Positions 1 through 11,188 of a stretch of 64,000 nt of DNA are shown here, piece by piece. Within the stretch, counting starts at the first letter, position 1. Each line of letters starts with the position of its first letter. Under the pieces are notes generated by a model, which saw only the letters and a program-made list of their open reading frames with translations, was not told the origin of the DNA and made no database searches. The stretch is taken from NCBI GenBank assembly GCA_023897205.1, contig JAHWDD010000007.1, forward strand, positions 1,922,001-1,986,000, given 5' to 3'. Position numbers and translations under genes: made by a program. The stretch is from Exophiala sp. HKRS030 (Eukaryota > Ascomycota > Eurotiomycetes > Chaetothyriales > Herpotrichiellaceae).

Positions 1-2365
1 TGGGCTCTTTGGTGCACGTAATCCAAAAGAGCAGAATCTCACAGGACCTTGTGATACTTTGGTAGAGTACCTCCGACCATGGCTCAGTAGTCAGTGCACC
101 TTTGTCAGCAAAGAAAAAGAACTTGTCCTCATGTGCACAGCTCATGCTGCAAAAGTCGGGCAGGATTGCTACGCTGGCCACTCTCGATATGGCATAAGCG
201 TTATCTTTTCGAAGGCCCCAAACCAAAGCAGACGATTGGCGCAGCGAGCGCTGAACGGATTCGGATTGGCCAGTCTCATCAATAAGTTCGATATGACGAG
301 CCAGGATCAGGCAAGCCAAATGCCAATGACTACATATCATGAGATACCATGACTTGAGCTTCAAGGACAGTTGGGCAAGGTGAACCCTACAATCCTCGAG
401 AAATTCGGCATACTGCTTCGTCACATATTGGTAGATTTGGCACGTTTCCCCAATGTGTTTTTCGAGGTCGTACGGGGCCGAGGCACTGGCTGTACTGGTC
501 TGTATGACGGGTAACCTCCGCCAAAGAAGATTCTTCAGTGCGAGGACCTCCTGCAGCACTCGTGCCGCCACCTCGTCCGTCCATGGCCATCGTGGAGCTG
601 CCATACCAAACTTACAGACCGATTCGGGAGCCAGAGAATCCCACATGCTCACTGCTCGATTTGCACTGAACACCGCCTCCGAGGCGGAATACTCTGACGG
701 CTCCACATCCTCGATCTCAAAGACGGATTCCTGGTCGGGAATGACTGGAAGCCGGTCTTTCATGACTGCCGTTGTGGTGTCACACATGACTCCGAAACGA
801 AACATGACACTGAAAGCCAGATAGCCTTGCCGAGGAATGGATTTCGGTAACACGAGCCCTCTCCGTGGAATAGAATCGGCGGCTTTGTTCGCCGTTGCAA
901 CGATGTCTCTCTTCCAGGAGAGAAGCTGTCGGACCGCAAGTACGGTATGATCAAGAGGACTGTGAGCCCCAGGCGACCGTGGTGAAGTGGATTCTTGGTG
1001 AGTTGGACTCGTGCCAAAAGGGTTCTTGTCGGCAACCCGAGGTTTGCGAAACCATGAGAATAACAGCTGTGCGAGGATCACTTGAAACGATTTGAGACCC
1101 AGACAGCTGTGAAGCGCATCCTCAGCCTCTCGCTGCAATTCTTGCTGCAAAGGGGATTGGACATCTCCAAATTTTATCCCAGCAGTGTGAATGGCCCACT
1201 GATCTGTGAATTCTGCGGACTTGGCTTGGTCTGGCTGAAGCCATTGGCTGGCAAACGCCATGACAGCGTATGTGAAAGCATTTGAAGCTTTGTCACTGTC
1301 TTGCTGACTGAGAGGTTGCCTGCGAAGCGGGTCGAGCATCTTGTCGAGATTTTTGGCCAGTTGCAAGAAACTGAAGCTCCCACGGAGCGGGGTGTGGTCT
1401 TGCATATATCGCCAGTTCCATCCTTGAAAGTAGAGTGAAGGGATGTTCTCAAAACTTTCGAGATATATTTGGAGGAGCTTTCTGGAAATCAGACCTTTGG
1501 TGTAGCTCTGTACTAGCTGGAACTCCTGGCTACTGACTTCTACTTCCCTCGATGGAGTGGAAAGGCCTATGGGAGAGTAATGGACAGGCTGGTAAATCGA
1601 TCGATCTGCTTCAAACGAGCCATGAGGCGCGCCTCGGATCTCTGCGGCATGGCCTGGACCTGCAGTGGCGGTTGTCACGTACTCTTCTATGCCCTTTGGA
1701 ATTTCGGTGGACAATGTGTAACCGAAACTTGGTAGATGAGCGCGCCATGATGACGATGATGATGATGGCGGTTCCCAGGTGTCAAAGGTCATCACAGTCC
1801 CTGCCTCGTCGAGCCTTTTCGACAGTAGGAAGCCTTCTTCTCCACTAACGTCAGAAGTCGGAATTTCGGACGGACTAGTAACCAGCCAATGAAAGGATTG
1901 AGGCGCGCAGTCAAATGTGTGAGCGGTTGTTCCCAACATATCGCCTGTCCAGGGAAGAGAACCACTGTCAATCGCTAAATCAGTGGAGCCCACATCCTGC
2001 GCATGGTGGCAATCTCCATGGCCGGAAGCCGGTTGAATTGGAGCGTCCATGGGCATGTCTCCTGACGGGCTCGCAGGCTGTGGACGCAGACGCGGCATCC
2101 TGAGAGGCTGCAAATCTTGTTCGTAGTGAACGAAATCGTAGTCTTTGGAGAACTTTTGTTTCAGCCTTTCCGGTAGTGATCCACGCGGGAGTTGCTGGAG
2201 CCAGTTGAATGTGCATTTTCTTTTCGATTTCTGGCAGCTTGAGCAGGCCACCGCCTGTGCGGCACCACGCTGCAACGGATTTGCGCCATTTGTCACCGCG
2301 TCGCAGGCCCGTCGACCTTGGCGGCAACGGTCGCAGCTCTGATATTGCTTTCTCGGCCTTGCCAT
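1..2365 (-). CDS. Zn2Cys6 transcription factor, AlcR-type zinc cluster (partial, C-terminus off window)
   Basis: The minus frame is open without a stop from the ATG at 2365 to the left edge (about 788 codons), so the gene is at least this long and appears intronless here. Residues 11-51 form a zinc binuclear cluster with Cys at 11, 14, 21, 41, 44 and 51. The 19-residue loop between the third and fourth Cys and the following C-T-F-N-W-L are hallmarks of the AlcR (ethanol regulator) type; the usual Gal4 loop is much shorter. The middle of the protein has the hydrophobic/aromatic style of the fungal regulatory middle homology region, including an S-H-W-H-L-A-C segment near 740-760. It is presumably a nuclear DNA-binding regulator. 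It is divergent from the TRI12-type exporter at 3528, a plausible target. The start is chosen because the cluster begins ten residues later. The ligand and target genes cannot be read from sequence. Confidence 0.88.
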   Translation of the reverse strand, partial: MARPRKQYQSCDRCRQGRRACDAVTNGANPLQRGAAQAVACSSCQKSKRKCTFNWLQQLPRGSLPERLKQKFSKDYDFVHYEQDLQPLRMPRLRPQPASPSGDMPMDAPIQPASGHGDCHHAQDVGSTDLAIDSGSLPWTGDMLGTTAHTFDCAPQSFHWLVTSPSEIPTSDVSGEEGFLLSKRLDEAGTVMTFDTWEPPSSSSSSWRAHLPSFGYTLSTEIPKGIEEYVTTATAGPGHAAEIRGAPHGSFEADRSIYQPVHYSPIGLSTPSREVEVSSQEFQLVQSYTKGLISRKLLQIYLESFENIPSLYFQGWNWRYMQDHTPLRGSFSFLQLAKNLDKMLDPLRRQPLSQQDSDKASNAFTYAVMAFASQWLQPDQAKSAEFTDQWAIHTAGIKFGDVQSPLQQELQREAEDALHSCLGLKSFQVILAQLLFSWFRKPRVADKNPFGTSPTHQESTSPRSPGAHSPLDHTVLAVRQLLSWKRDIVATANKAADSIPRRGLVLPKSIPRQGYLAFSVMFRFGVMCDTTTAVMKDRLPVIPDQESVFEIEDVEPSEYSASEAVFSANRAVSMWDSLAPESVCKFGMAAPRWPWTDEVAARVLQEVLALKNLLWRRLPVIQTSTASASAPYDLEKHIGETCQIYQYVTKQYAEFLEDCRVHLAQLSLKLKSWYLMICSHWHLACLILARHIELIDETGQSESVQRSLRQSSALVWGLRKDNAYAISRVASVAILPDFCSMSCAHEDKFFFFADKGALTTEPWSEVLYQSITRSCEILLFWITCTKEP

Positions 2366-3527
2366 ATGGTTATGCGTCCTGGTCGTCACCATGCATGTCT
2401 CAACCTAGGCCGCTGACTACCGTAGGATCTTGCGCTTGGAGGAGGGAATAGGGCAGAAGCACCTTCAGGTAGTTTTGGAAAGCTGCCGAGGAGTAAGGCT
2501 CGACCTACTCACCACCGTCGCCACCCCTCGCTCGCCCACCCGTTGGTCATAGGCATATCACGTGCCACGGTTGTTGTTTTCTCTGCGTCACAATGCGGTT
2601 CCACTAAGACTGTCATTGGCTCGATGTCGATGTCACCAAGGATGTGGGACGCGCCGAGCTCTTCAGTCAGGATTCCTACAGTAGTCTTTTTCGATTCAGT
2701 CTCGAAGGATGGTTCCGCCAGAGCGATAATTGGCCGATCAGGTTGTGTGACTACCTCGGCGACTTTCAAATGATGGGAGGCAATGCGTGATGGCCGACAC
2801 AAATACACCCCGGCAGGATCGACACCAGGAACTTTCACAAAGCAAACGCCTTTGCTACTGTAACTGCACGGGCGACGGATATTGGAATTACCGTGACATC
2901 GTCGGCTAATCCAGCATTGATCCCCTCTAAGATGAATTGACTTACGAAAGATTCTTCGAGCCCACAGCTATTCTACGTATAGAAACCCCCTTTTTTCTCC
3001 TCCCTAGCAAAAAACCAAAAGAAAAGCCGAAGAGTAGCCAGAGAGGAGGAAAAACGAGGAGAGAACACGAACCAAACAGAATCACCCCACCCTAGCACTT
3101 CAAACATTGATCACAGGTATCCCGCAGTCATCGTATACAACCGGTGCCCACCAGCGTCGAGACCCAGTCAGCCTTTGATGACTAGTACTTGAGCAGCTCT
3201 TACCCAGATGAGCTTCTCATTGGCTTTAGACCCATCGCGCAAATTCAATACCTCCCCGCAGCAACTCCAGACCATGAGTTCCCGAGACGGCTTCTTAGCC
3301 CCAGCTCCCCCAGAATGGGGCTGCCTCGGTGACTAGCTATACGAGTTTCGGCTTTGAGTCGAGGCACCAGGAGATATCGAACCAAAACACTGATATAACA
3401 CCACCCCGGCCTTGTTCAAGCACGCGCTTTTTTCCTGATCAAGGTCCGTAAGTTCGAAAGACAACAGTGCAATCTAGGCAAGAGGACAACAGAACTGACT
3501 CTCCTTGGACCAAGTTGCACCGCTACC
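2366..3527. promoter_or_regulatory. Divergent intergenic region between Zn2Cys6 regulator and MFS exporter
   Basis: This 1.16 kb stretch separates two divergently transcribed genes and must hold both promoters. Between about 2509 and 2838 both strands are open for 77-109 codons, but neither translation resembles a protein I recognise; a 5' leader exon of the regulator or a decayed gene are both possible. A pyrimidine/purine-rich tract lies at about 2985-3060, and a TATA-like GATATAAC at about 3391 precedes the exporter start. No RNA gene was seen. Confidence 0.5.
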
Positions 3528-5786
3528 ATGGCCGATTCGGGTCTTCGACACCGTGGTCACCACGACCACAATTCTGCCGAGCTTACTGAACTTCAACGCC
3601 TCGAACTCGAGCACGCTCAACGAGATACCGGCGCTCTTGAAGATCTCCAGAACTCGGATGCCCTCGTCACCGATCAATCCGAGTTCACTGGACGGTATTA
3701 CTTCCGAATGGCAACAGCATGTTTCTCTATCAGTATGGGTACTACTGGTTCATACTTCGGCTTCACCTGCCCGGCATCTCTGCTGACCTACATCAATGAG
3801 GATATTGGTAAGCATCTCCCCGCCCAGTGGCAGTGAAGGGATTCAGTCTTACTGACTTGAACAACAGGACCCAGCAACAACGCTAGCTTGGTCTCCATCA
3901 TCTGGACTGCTGCTTGTGCCATTTCGATTATTCTTTTCGGTCGATTGTCTGATAAGTTCGGCCGAAGATGGTTTGTCGTTGGAGCTTCATTCATGGGTGT
4001 TATCGGAGGTATCATTGCCTCTCGGGCTCAGAACATGGATACACTCGTCGGCGCAAATGTAAGTCTCTATTAGTCACTTACCGTGAGCGAAAGGGCGGTT
4101 TACTGAATCTTTCTAGGTCTTGATCGGTCTCTCTGGTGGTGTCCACACCTGTTATGGTCTGACCATGGGTGAACTCGTCCCCAACCGCTACAAGACAGCA
4201 GCCTTTTCCGCGGTCGTGGTTCTGTGTTTCGTTGGTATCTCCTTTGCGCCAATCATTGGTGGGTTACGTCTTGGTGACACCGAAATCGTCTTCGTCTCTA
4301 ACGTTTGAAACAGGCTTCAGGCTCATTAAGCTTGGTCCAGGATGGAGATTCATCTACTATATCTACATCATCTTCATGGCTATCGCGACCACCTCGCAAT
4401 TCTTCTTCTACAAGCCGCCGTCATTTAAGCAGCTTCACGGTGGAAAGCGAACCATCATGCAAGAAGTCAAGCGTATTGACTTCGTCGGATTGTTCCTTCT
4501 GACCGCCGGAATCGTGCTCTTCATCCTCGGTATCTCGTGGGGTGGTCAACCCGTTCCATGGAAGTCGGCACAGATTCTCTGCCTTCTTATCATCGGCTTT
4601 GTGCTCTGTGTGCTGTTTGTTCTTTGGGGTAAGGTCTTCCCCCGATTCGATATACACTTCGTGAGACTGACGATATCGCTCAACAGAGATCTACTCCAAC
4701 GTGCCGAATCCTCTCATGCCTATGTATTTCTTCAAAGATATCAAAGGATTTACCTGCTTGGCAATTATCGATGCGATTTCCGGAGCTGGATATGTTGCGC
4801 CTTCCGTCATCTGGCCTATGCGTACGTATATGTTCATCTTCACTGTTTCAACCGCGAGGTTGACCTTCATCTCACAGAGGTCGCCAATATCTACGCTGCT
4901 GGTTCCAATCCTGTCGGCTGGGAAGAACAGGCATGGTTGACCTCAGCCGTGACATTCGCCATCGTCGGAGGTATCGTGTTCTGGGGAGCTGTTCTGCCAA
5001 TCATCAAGCATGTCAAGAAACAAATGATCCTGATGGCATTGATGGTGCTCGCCTTCTCCGGAGGTCTCATTGCCTCGAGCAGAGACAACAAAGGTCGAAA
5101 TGCGGCATTTGCCTTCCTGTCAATGTTTGCCGATGGTATGCTCGAGATCACACCACTGTCATTGGTGCAAATTTCTGCCAACGATGCCGATCTAGGCACG
5201 GTCTTCGGTAAGTACTTGTTCGCCAACATGCCTAGTAAGAACTTTGTGCTAGCATGAAAATTCAGGAATCATCTGTCTCTTCAGAACTGTCAATGGCTCG
5301 ATCTTCACTGCCATCTACCTAGCCATCTTCCAAAACACACTCCCCAAGGAAATCGCCAAGCTTGTCCCCAGCGCCGTCGAGGCCGCTGGACTTCCCTCCT
5401 CATCTCTTGGTGAACTAATGACGGCTGTCGGTGTGGGTACCGCCGATGCTTTGAACGCAGTTCCTGGCATGACCGGCGGCATCCTAAATGCCACTCTCGA
5501 TGCTCTTGTCGATGCAAAGACTGCTTCCTTCTCCTACATGTACTATGCCACCATCCCAGTCAATGTCATTATGTTGGGTGCAGTTCTTTTGATGAAGGAC
5601 TACGACAAGCTTCTTACTACTCACGTCCCTCGACAAGTCTACGCCAATGGTGAAGGTGTTGAGCACCACGAGAAGGTCGGCGACGTTGAGGGAAGCCGCG
5701 CACACCCAAGCTCCGAGAAGGGACAGAACCTTGAGATTGAAGCTGCTGGGGCTGGCAGTAACTCCGACCGCGAAGATGTCCGCTAA
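3528..5786 (+). CDS. MFS transporter, TRI12/14-spanner drug and siderophore efflux type
   Basis: Seven exons: 3528-3807, 3868-4058, 4117-4258, 4314-4628, 4687-4821, 4878-5207, 5266-5786, giving 637 residues. All introns are GT-AG and phase-consistent. An acidic cytosolic N-terminus of about 60 residues is followed by a multi-span membrane protein. The MFS signature G-R-L-S-D-K-F-G-R-R lies between spans 2 and 3. The central W-R-F-I-Y-Y-I-Y then F-Y-K-P-P-S-F-K and the later G-I-S-W-G-G are typical of the TRI12 (trichothecene efflux pump-like, PF06609) family, which also includes siderophore transporters. It should sit in the plasma membrane and move a small organic molecule by proton coupling. 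The hydrophilic C-terminal tail is rich in Glu/Ser. Substrate is unknown; the family name does not imply toxin production here. The neighbouring divergent AlcR-type regulator may control it. Confidence 0.93.
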
Positions 5787-6434
5787 ACAGACATTTCGCG
5801 AGCTTTTTCTAAGGTCCTTCCTTAATACTCAGGCCTGAAGTGGTGATGGGATGGATGTATGCACTTTATAGTGTCATGAGCACCTCAAGGCCGTGGAAGA
5901 CGTGTATTTAGCTACCGAGGAGACAAGTGTTGTCGCATGTATATACCTATTCAAATAGGCGCAGCTTGCAAATCTCGCATTGAGACACTTCCAATGCAAT
6001 GAATCGTTCAGATGCTGATAGTCGCACCGACTGGACATATTTGTTCAGTAAAGGTATCCTTTGTATAGGCGTGGGATCGCACTCTACCGTCCCTTCCTTT
6101 CTATTGACTCCTGATTTGATGAACGACGGGATGTCCAGCACTGATGGTCCGCGAAAATGCTGTAAACAGCCACATGCTACTGAAAGCGAGGCATTTGGTC
6201 ATACGTTGGTGATCATCATTGCTTGCTTTGAGAAATCCCTCGTGTACAAAACTGCCAAAGCATCTTTTCTCTAATTCTCACTAATTTCTATGCAGCCTGC
6301 TACCGCGGAGGACTAGCTCAACCTCGAGAATGTGTAGAATTCTCGACAAGTACAAGTTGTCCACGTCCGAATCGTTGGCCAAGATGTTTGATGCTGCCAT
6401 TCTGTATTCCGAGAAGGCATTGTTTGGCACTGTG
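5787..6434. other. Convergent intergenic region, no gene seen
   Basis: About 650 bp lie between the 3' ends of the two convergent MFS genes. The stretch is moderately AT-rich and has short open frames only, none with coding character. It presumably carries both 3' UTRs and polyadenylation signals. Confidence 0.5.
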
Positions 6435-8560
6435 TTACAGCGTATACCGATATGTAGGAGCTCTATCTCCCATGTCAAGTATTTGTTCCTCCGAGTGTTC
6501 AGCGCTGTTACGCCCACCCTCTGATTCTCGTGTCTTGTTGATGTGGCGACATATTAGGTAATATGACCCCATGCTCAAGATTGACAGAGCATTGAACCCA
6601 AGTACAAGAGAATGCCCAAGCCGATAGCGCGGAGCGTCTGTTTTATGGTAGAAATTGGAAGCTGCTGCGCCTCCCATTGTACCAAATCCTACGCTCAATA
6701 CGTCAGCCAGAAATCCCACCGCTCGGGACTAGATCATTCAACGCACCAATTTGGATCGCCATTCCAGTTGCACGTTTGGCGTTGGGAGCATAGTTGTTTG
6801 AGGCAAGAGTGAGAAGGCCAGGGAACGCTAGCCATGGTTTTAGATTGCGCCTCGACCAGGAAGTTTGTAGTGGAACGTACCGGGATATATACCACACGTG
6901 GCAATAAAACATCCTGCATACGTCAAGCCGGGGATGAAAGAGGATGGCGCGACGGCAAGGAGGAACCCGACAAAGACAGCAGCGAAAGATAACAGGACGA
7001 ATAGTGATCTTCGCCCGGTGAGGTCTGAGTAGTAGCCTGCGAGGATGCAGCAGACGGCGGCAGCTGTGTAGACGGGCACAGTCAGGAGCTGAGCATGTTC
7101 AGCGCTGTATCCGAGACCGTTGATGATGGTGGGAAGAAAGAGTGAAATGGCATAAACCGCAACAGCCTGTTTGACGCTCGTTATCAACTGCCAGGTATTC
7201 AGAGAACGATACGCACATTGCCCCAGTATCCAACACAGTGGAATAAGGTCTACACCACATTTAGTCTGGGCGAGTACAAGGCTCCGAGTGGACATACCTG
7301 CCAATCTGTGAACGCTGCCCATACGTACTTCCATTTGAACCGGCTTGTCAGGTGAGGCTCTCCGGAGGCCGAATTGTATTGGGGCCGGTCGATCTGCAAC
7401 TGTGCGATCGCCAGGGATCTCTCGCTGTCGCTCAGGAACCTAGCCTTTGAAGGCTCGTCTGGTATAATCCAATAAGCCATGACAGCAACGATGACGGTGA
7501 GGATTCCCTCTAAGATAAATCTATGTTATCTGTTAGTGTAGAAGTATAAGGTTCCGTGTACATCACACGAACATCCATCTCCAGCCGTGAAGGCCGCAAA
7601 CACCGTCCATCTTTACAATTAAGTACGCCAGTAATCCTGAAAAGGCTCCAGCTACAGACGCAGACGCGAAGACCAGGGCCAGCCGTAGCTGTGCATCTGC
7701 TCGCGTGTACCTGAGAGGAGTTCGGTAAGCTCTGTCTTCATCTTGTACATGTTGAAGTTGTTCTTCGCCAGGTAAAGCAAGCACGCCGATTAACTCACCA
7801 CAAAGATACATAAAAAGTTATCCCAGGAACTGAATATGGTTAGCTGTTTGGCAGAAGGTATTTTTGAACTATTAAACGTACATAGCCCGGCCTCCGCTAC
7901 ACCTATACACCGTATTAGCTTTAGATTTCTTAATATCCTTGAATTAATGTGCATTTACCAAGGAAAAACCTCGCCACGAGCAATCCCGAGTAGCCCTGAA
8001 CGATGCCTGTCAAAGTCATCACGATACCTACTCCAAGTTAGTGATTAGTCGAACACCTAGACCAGCTACTTACCCCATACAACCATTATCGAAGGTAGCC
8101 AAATACTAGGCTTGAACCTGACTAGCAAAGCATTGCAGACCGGTTCGAAGAAGCAGTAGGGAAAGAAGAATATTGTCAAACACCTAGTTTTATTCAGTTT
8201 TCCCTGCCGAGGTCCATGCGGCAGCCGTCTCACCAGTTGTACTCGTTCCCGGTGAGGTGAAGATCTTTAGAAAGGCCTTGGATATTAGCATTGCCGATGC
8301 TGCCTTCACAACGATTAGCAAAGGCGACTGGCATAGGCGGGGGTATGATCCGAACCTCTATCGAGGAAACTCAACAGGTAAAGCACAGCCAATATTGGAA
8401 TGATGCGCACGTCAAGCTTTCGAAGAAGCTTTTTGTATTTTTTCTCGTCATCAGCATCAACTTGATGTGAAGTCTTGCTTGCTGGCTTTGGGAGCTTTCC
8501 CACAATGTTTTCTTCGTGGTGGCAGATGTCTTCATTCTTGAGCGGGTCTTTCAGATCCAT
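6435..8560 (-). CDS. MFS permease, anion:cation symporter (Dal5/allantoate permease) family
   Basis: Twelve exons on the minus strand: 8356-8560, 8234-8303, 8074-8183, 7959-8027, 7882-7902, 7799-7829, 7567-7710, 7298-7520, 7217-7249, 6881-7166, 6747-6827, 6435-6688. They total 1527 nt (508 residues). The family signatures appear in order: K-K-L-L-R-K-L-D-V-R-I-I-P then F-L-D-R-G in span 1, G-N-A-N-I-Q-G-L, the A-E-A-G-L-F-P-G segment, G-W-R-W before I-L-E-G, S-D-L-T-G-R-R in the second half, and N-A-K-R-A-T-G-M-A-I-Q-I-G near the end. Family members import organic anions and vitamins (allantoate, nicotinate, pantothenate, tartrate, hexonates) with protons across the plasma membrane. It is divergent from the IlvD/Edd dehydratase at 9204, so import and dehydration of a sugar acid or hydroxy acid is an attractive but unproven pairing. 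The donor at 7566 is the least certain junction. Three exons are only 21-33 nt. Confidence 0.9.
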
Positions 8561-9203
8561 CTTGGAATGCAGAGGAAAAGAGAGGCCAGCAGGCTCAAAG
8601 GGTGGCCGGCATAGCACATATCTATAAGGACGAATGCTTCTTTGACCAGAATGGGGGCCCAGTAACTGTTGCTCTCTCCCTTTCACGCTTTCTACAGTCC
8701 ATGGTGGTGGCTGGTGGGTCAGGGGCCGCCTTGATTATCCTGCCACCACCGGCTACGGCCCACATCTTCAATTGAGGCTGCAAAGCCTTCAACATTGCGA
8801 GCAACCATGACCGTTCGATTTATGATGACGAATGAGTCTGGCAGAATATGATACAAAACTTGTTCGATCGGGTGCGGTGTCATTACCGTTGCCGGTGGTC
8901 ATCGCCGTAACCGACTCCGTCAGCCAATAGCAGGACAATAGTGTTGTGGGCCTCGTGCCATGCTGGGGTCGCCCCTTTACGTGTATCTCAGGTGGTCATG
9001 CCCTAGCCCACCACAAGGTCAGCTTCACAGATATGCCGATTCACCTCATGAGGCTAGCCAATGGCAAAATCGATATATCACTCTCATAAACATATCTTGC
9101 ACAAAGTTCTCATTGCATGCGAACACAAACTCTTCATTTCCAGAGCGCAAGGTCGACTATTCCAATTGCATCTATTAACATTCCTCTACCAGAGTGTCTG
9201 AGA
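8561..9203. promoter_or_regulatory. Divergent promoter shared by permease and dehydratase
   Basis: 643 bp between the start codons of the divergent MFS permease and IlvD/Edd dehydratase genes. A TATA-like stretch (tatctataagg, about 8618-8628) lies upstream of the permease start on its minus strand. CCG/CGG triplets that could be zinc-cluster half sites occur around 8605, 8748 and 8908, but these triplets are too short to be evidence alone. Confidence 0.45.
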
Positions 9204-11188
9204 ATGAATTCAGAATACCAAACAAGAGAGCCGGGCTGTAATGACAGCAGTCAAGGCAAATATGTGATGTTCAACCAACTTCCTGAAGGGTCTCTGAATG
9301 ACCGCGGCGAGCCTGCATTGAACAGGTACTCAACTTTCATCACAAAGGATCACGACTACCCTGCTTCTCAAGTGAGTAGCTCTTGACAGATGCCTTCTGC
9401 TTGTGCCGAATCCTCATAATTCACAGGCTATGTTATACGCAGCTGGCATCCCTGACAAGGATGCTATGCAAAATAGCCCTCACGTTGGAATAGCATCAGT
9501 GTGGTGGGAGGGTAACCCCTGCAAGTACGTGACCATCTTCTCATGTCTCAACAGAGCACTGACATGAGACAGTATGCATCGTGTGTAGACCCTGATGCGA
9601 TTTCCTGTGCCGTGCTGACCACAGTTTGTCAGTCCTGGATCTGGCAAAGGTTGTGAAAGATTCGGTGACGAAAGAGGGATTCATAGGATGGCAATATAAT
9701 ACTGTGGGAGTATCAGACGCTATCACTGTTGGGACGGAGGGCATGCGATATTCGCTGCAAACCAGAGAACTGATAGCGGACAGCTTGGAGACTGTGACTT
9801 GTGCACAGCATCATGACGCTAATATTGCGGTAGCTGGTTGTGACAAAAACATGCCTGGCGTTGTTATGGCAATGGCACGTCACAATCGACCTTCGCTCAT
9901 GATATACGGAGGCACTATCAAACCAGGATACTCAAAGCTGCTGCGGCAGGTGGTTAACGTGGGGAAGTGCTGGGAGGCCCAAGGTGCTTACCAGTACGGC
10001 ACACTGGCCAAAGCGGTTGGCGATCCTTCCAAAACACCCGATGATGTCCTCGAAGATATCATTCAAGGAGCCTGCCCCGGTGCAGGTGCATGTGGGGGCA
10101 TGTACACGGCCAATACGATGGCAACTGCAATTGAAGTTATGGGTTTGATGTTGCCTGGTTCGTCGTCTAGCCCCGCTACTTCCTCCACCAAGATGAGGGA
10201 ATGTCAAAAGGCGGGTAAATACATTGGCATCTGCATGGAGAGAAGCATCCGGCCTCGGGATCTCTTGACGAAGCAAGCCTTTGAGAACGCTCTGACCATG
10301 ACCATGGCTCTCGGCGGATCAACAAACGGCGCGCTTCATCTGCTGGCAATTGCCTCTTCTGCTGAGGTGCCCTTATCACTGGCCGACATTCAGCGAGTGA
10401 GTGACAAAGTGCCATATATTGCTAATCTTGCACCTGCGGGCCAATATCTTATGGCTGACCTATACGATGCCGGTGGTATACCGGCGGTTTGTAAGCTATT
10501 GGTGGCTGCAGGCTTTCTCAATGGCTCAGTGCCTACCATCACAGGGAAAACTTTGGGAGAAAACATCGAGTCGTTCCCGTCCTTGAGTCAAGATCAAGTG
10601 ATTATCCGACCACTGAGCAACCCAATCAAGCCATCAGGTCACCTTCAAGTTCTAAGGGGGAATCTTGCACCGGGAGGAGCTGTTGCCAAGATTAGCGGGA
10701 AAGAAGGCACTTCCTTCGTTGGCAAGGCTCGAGTGTTTGACAAAGAGAAATACTTGAATGCTGCTCTGAACGCAGGTCAAATCCCTCGAGACGAGCAGCT
10801 CGTGCTCGTTGTCCGTTATGAAGGCCCGAAGGGTGGACCTGGGATGCCTGAGCAACTGAAAGCATCAGCAGCAATCATCGGGGCTCAGCTGAAGAACGTA
10901 GCGTTGGTAACAGACGGAAGATACTCAGGAGCCTCACATGGGTTTATCGTCGGCCACGTCGTACCCGAGGCGATCATGGGTGGTCCCATTGCGATTGTGC
11001 AAGATGGAGACACCATGAGAATTTCTGCGGACACTAATGAGATCTCTGTAGATTTGACAGACGCCGAAATCAAGGATAGACTGAAGGCGTGGAAGCCACC
11101 GCCAAGCATGGTCACGCGAGGAGTGTTAGCCAAGTATCAGAGGTTGGTGGGATCAGCAGCAACAGGCGCTGTCACCGACCTGTTCTAA
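9204..11188 (+). CDS. Dihydroxy-acid/sugar-acid dehydratase, IlvD/Edd family
   Basis: Best model: exons 9204-9371, 9427-9524, 9573-9580 and 9633-11188 (1830 nt, 609 residues). Iron-sulfur family motifs are intact: N-P-C-N-M-H, C-D-K-N-M-P-G, and [12 protein letters not shown], giving the three Cys ligands. The A-L-G-G-S-T-N and [12 protein letters not shown] segments of the active site are also present. Enzymes of this family dehydrate 2,3-dihydroxy acids to 2-keto acids, either in valine/isoleucine synthesis (Ilv3) or in aldonic-acid catabolism. There is no obvious mitochondrial presequence: the N-terminus M-N-S-E-Y-Q-T-R-E is acidic. Together with the setting (permease, dehydrogenase, regulators), this favours a catabolic paralogue over the biosynthetic Ilv3, by inference. 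The third exon is only 8 nt. A simpler splice (9525-9624 removed) keeps the frame and the length but replaces M-H-L by L-S-V and loses the conserved His. Confidence 0.93.

Noticed and set aside
2509..2838. Frames open on both strands upstream of the first regulator
   Set aside because: No motif, no homology recognised, and the regulator's zinc cluster already begins ten residues after its own ATG.
3528..5786. Mycotoxin cluster suggested by the TRI12-type exporter
   Set aside because: No terpene synthase, polyketide synthase or peptide synthetase is near; the family is broad and includes siderophore and general drug exporters.
9525..9624. Single-intron model for the dehydratase start
   Set aside because: It keeps frame and length but gives N-P-C-N-L-S-V instead of the conserved N-P-C-N-M-H-L; kept only as an alternative isoform.
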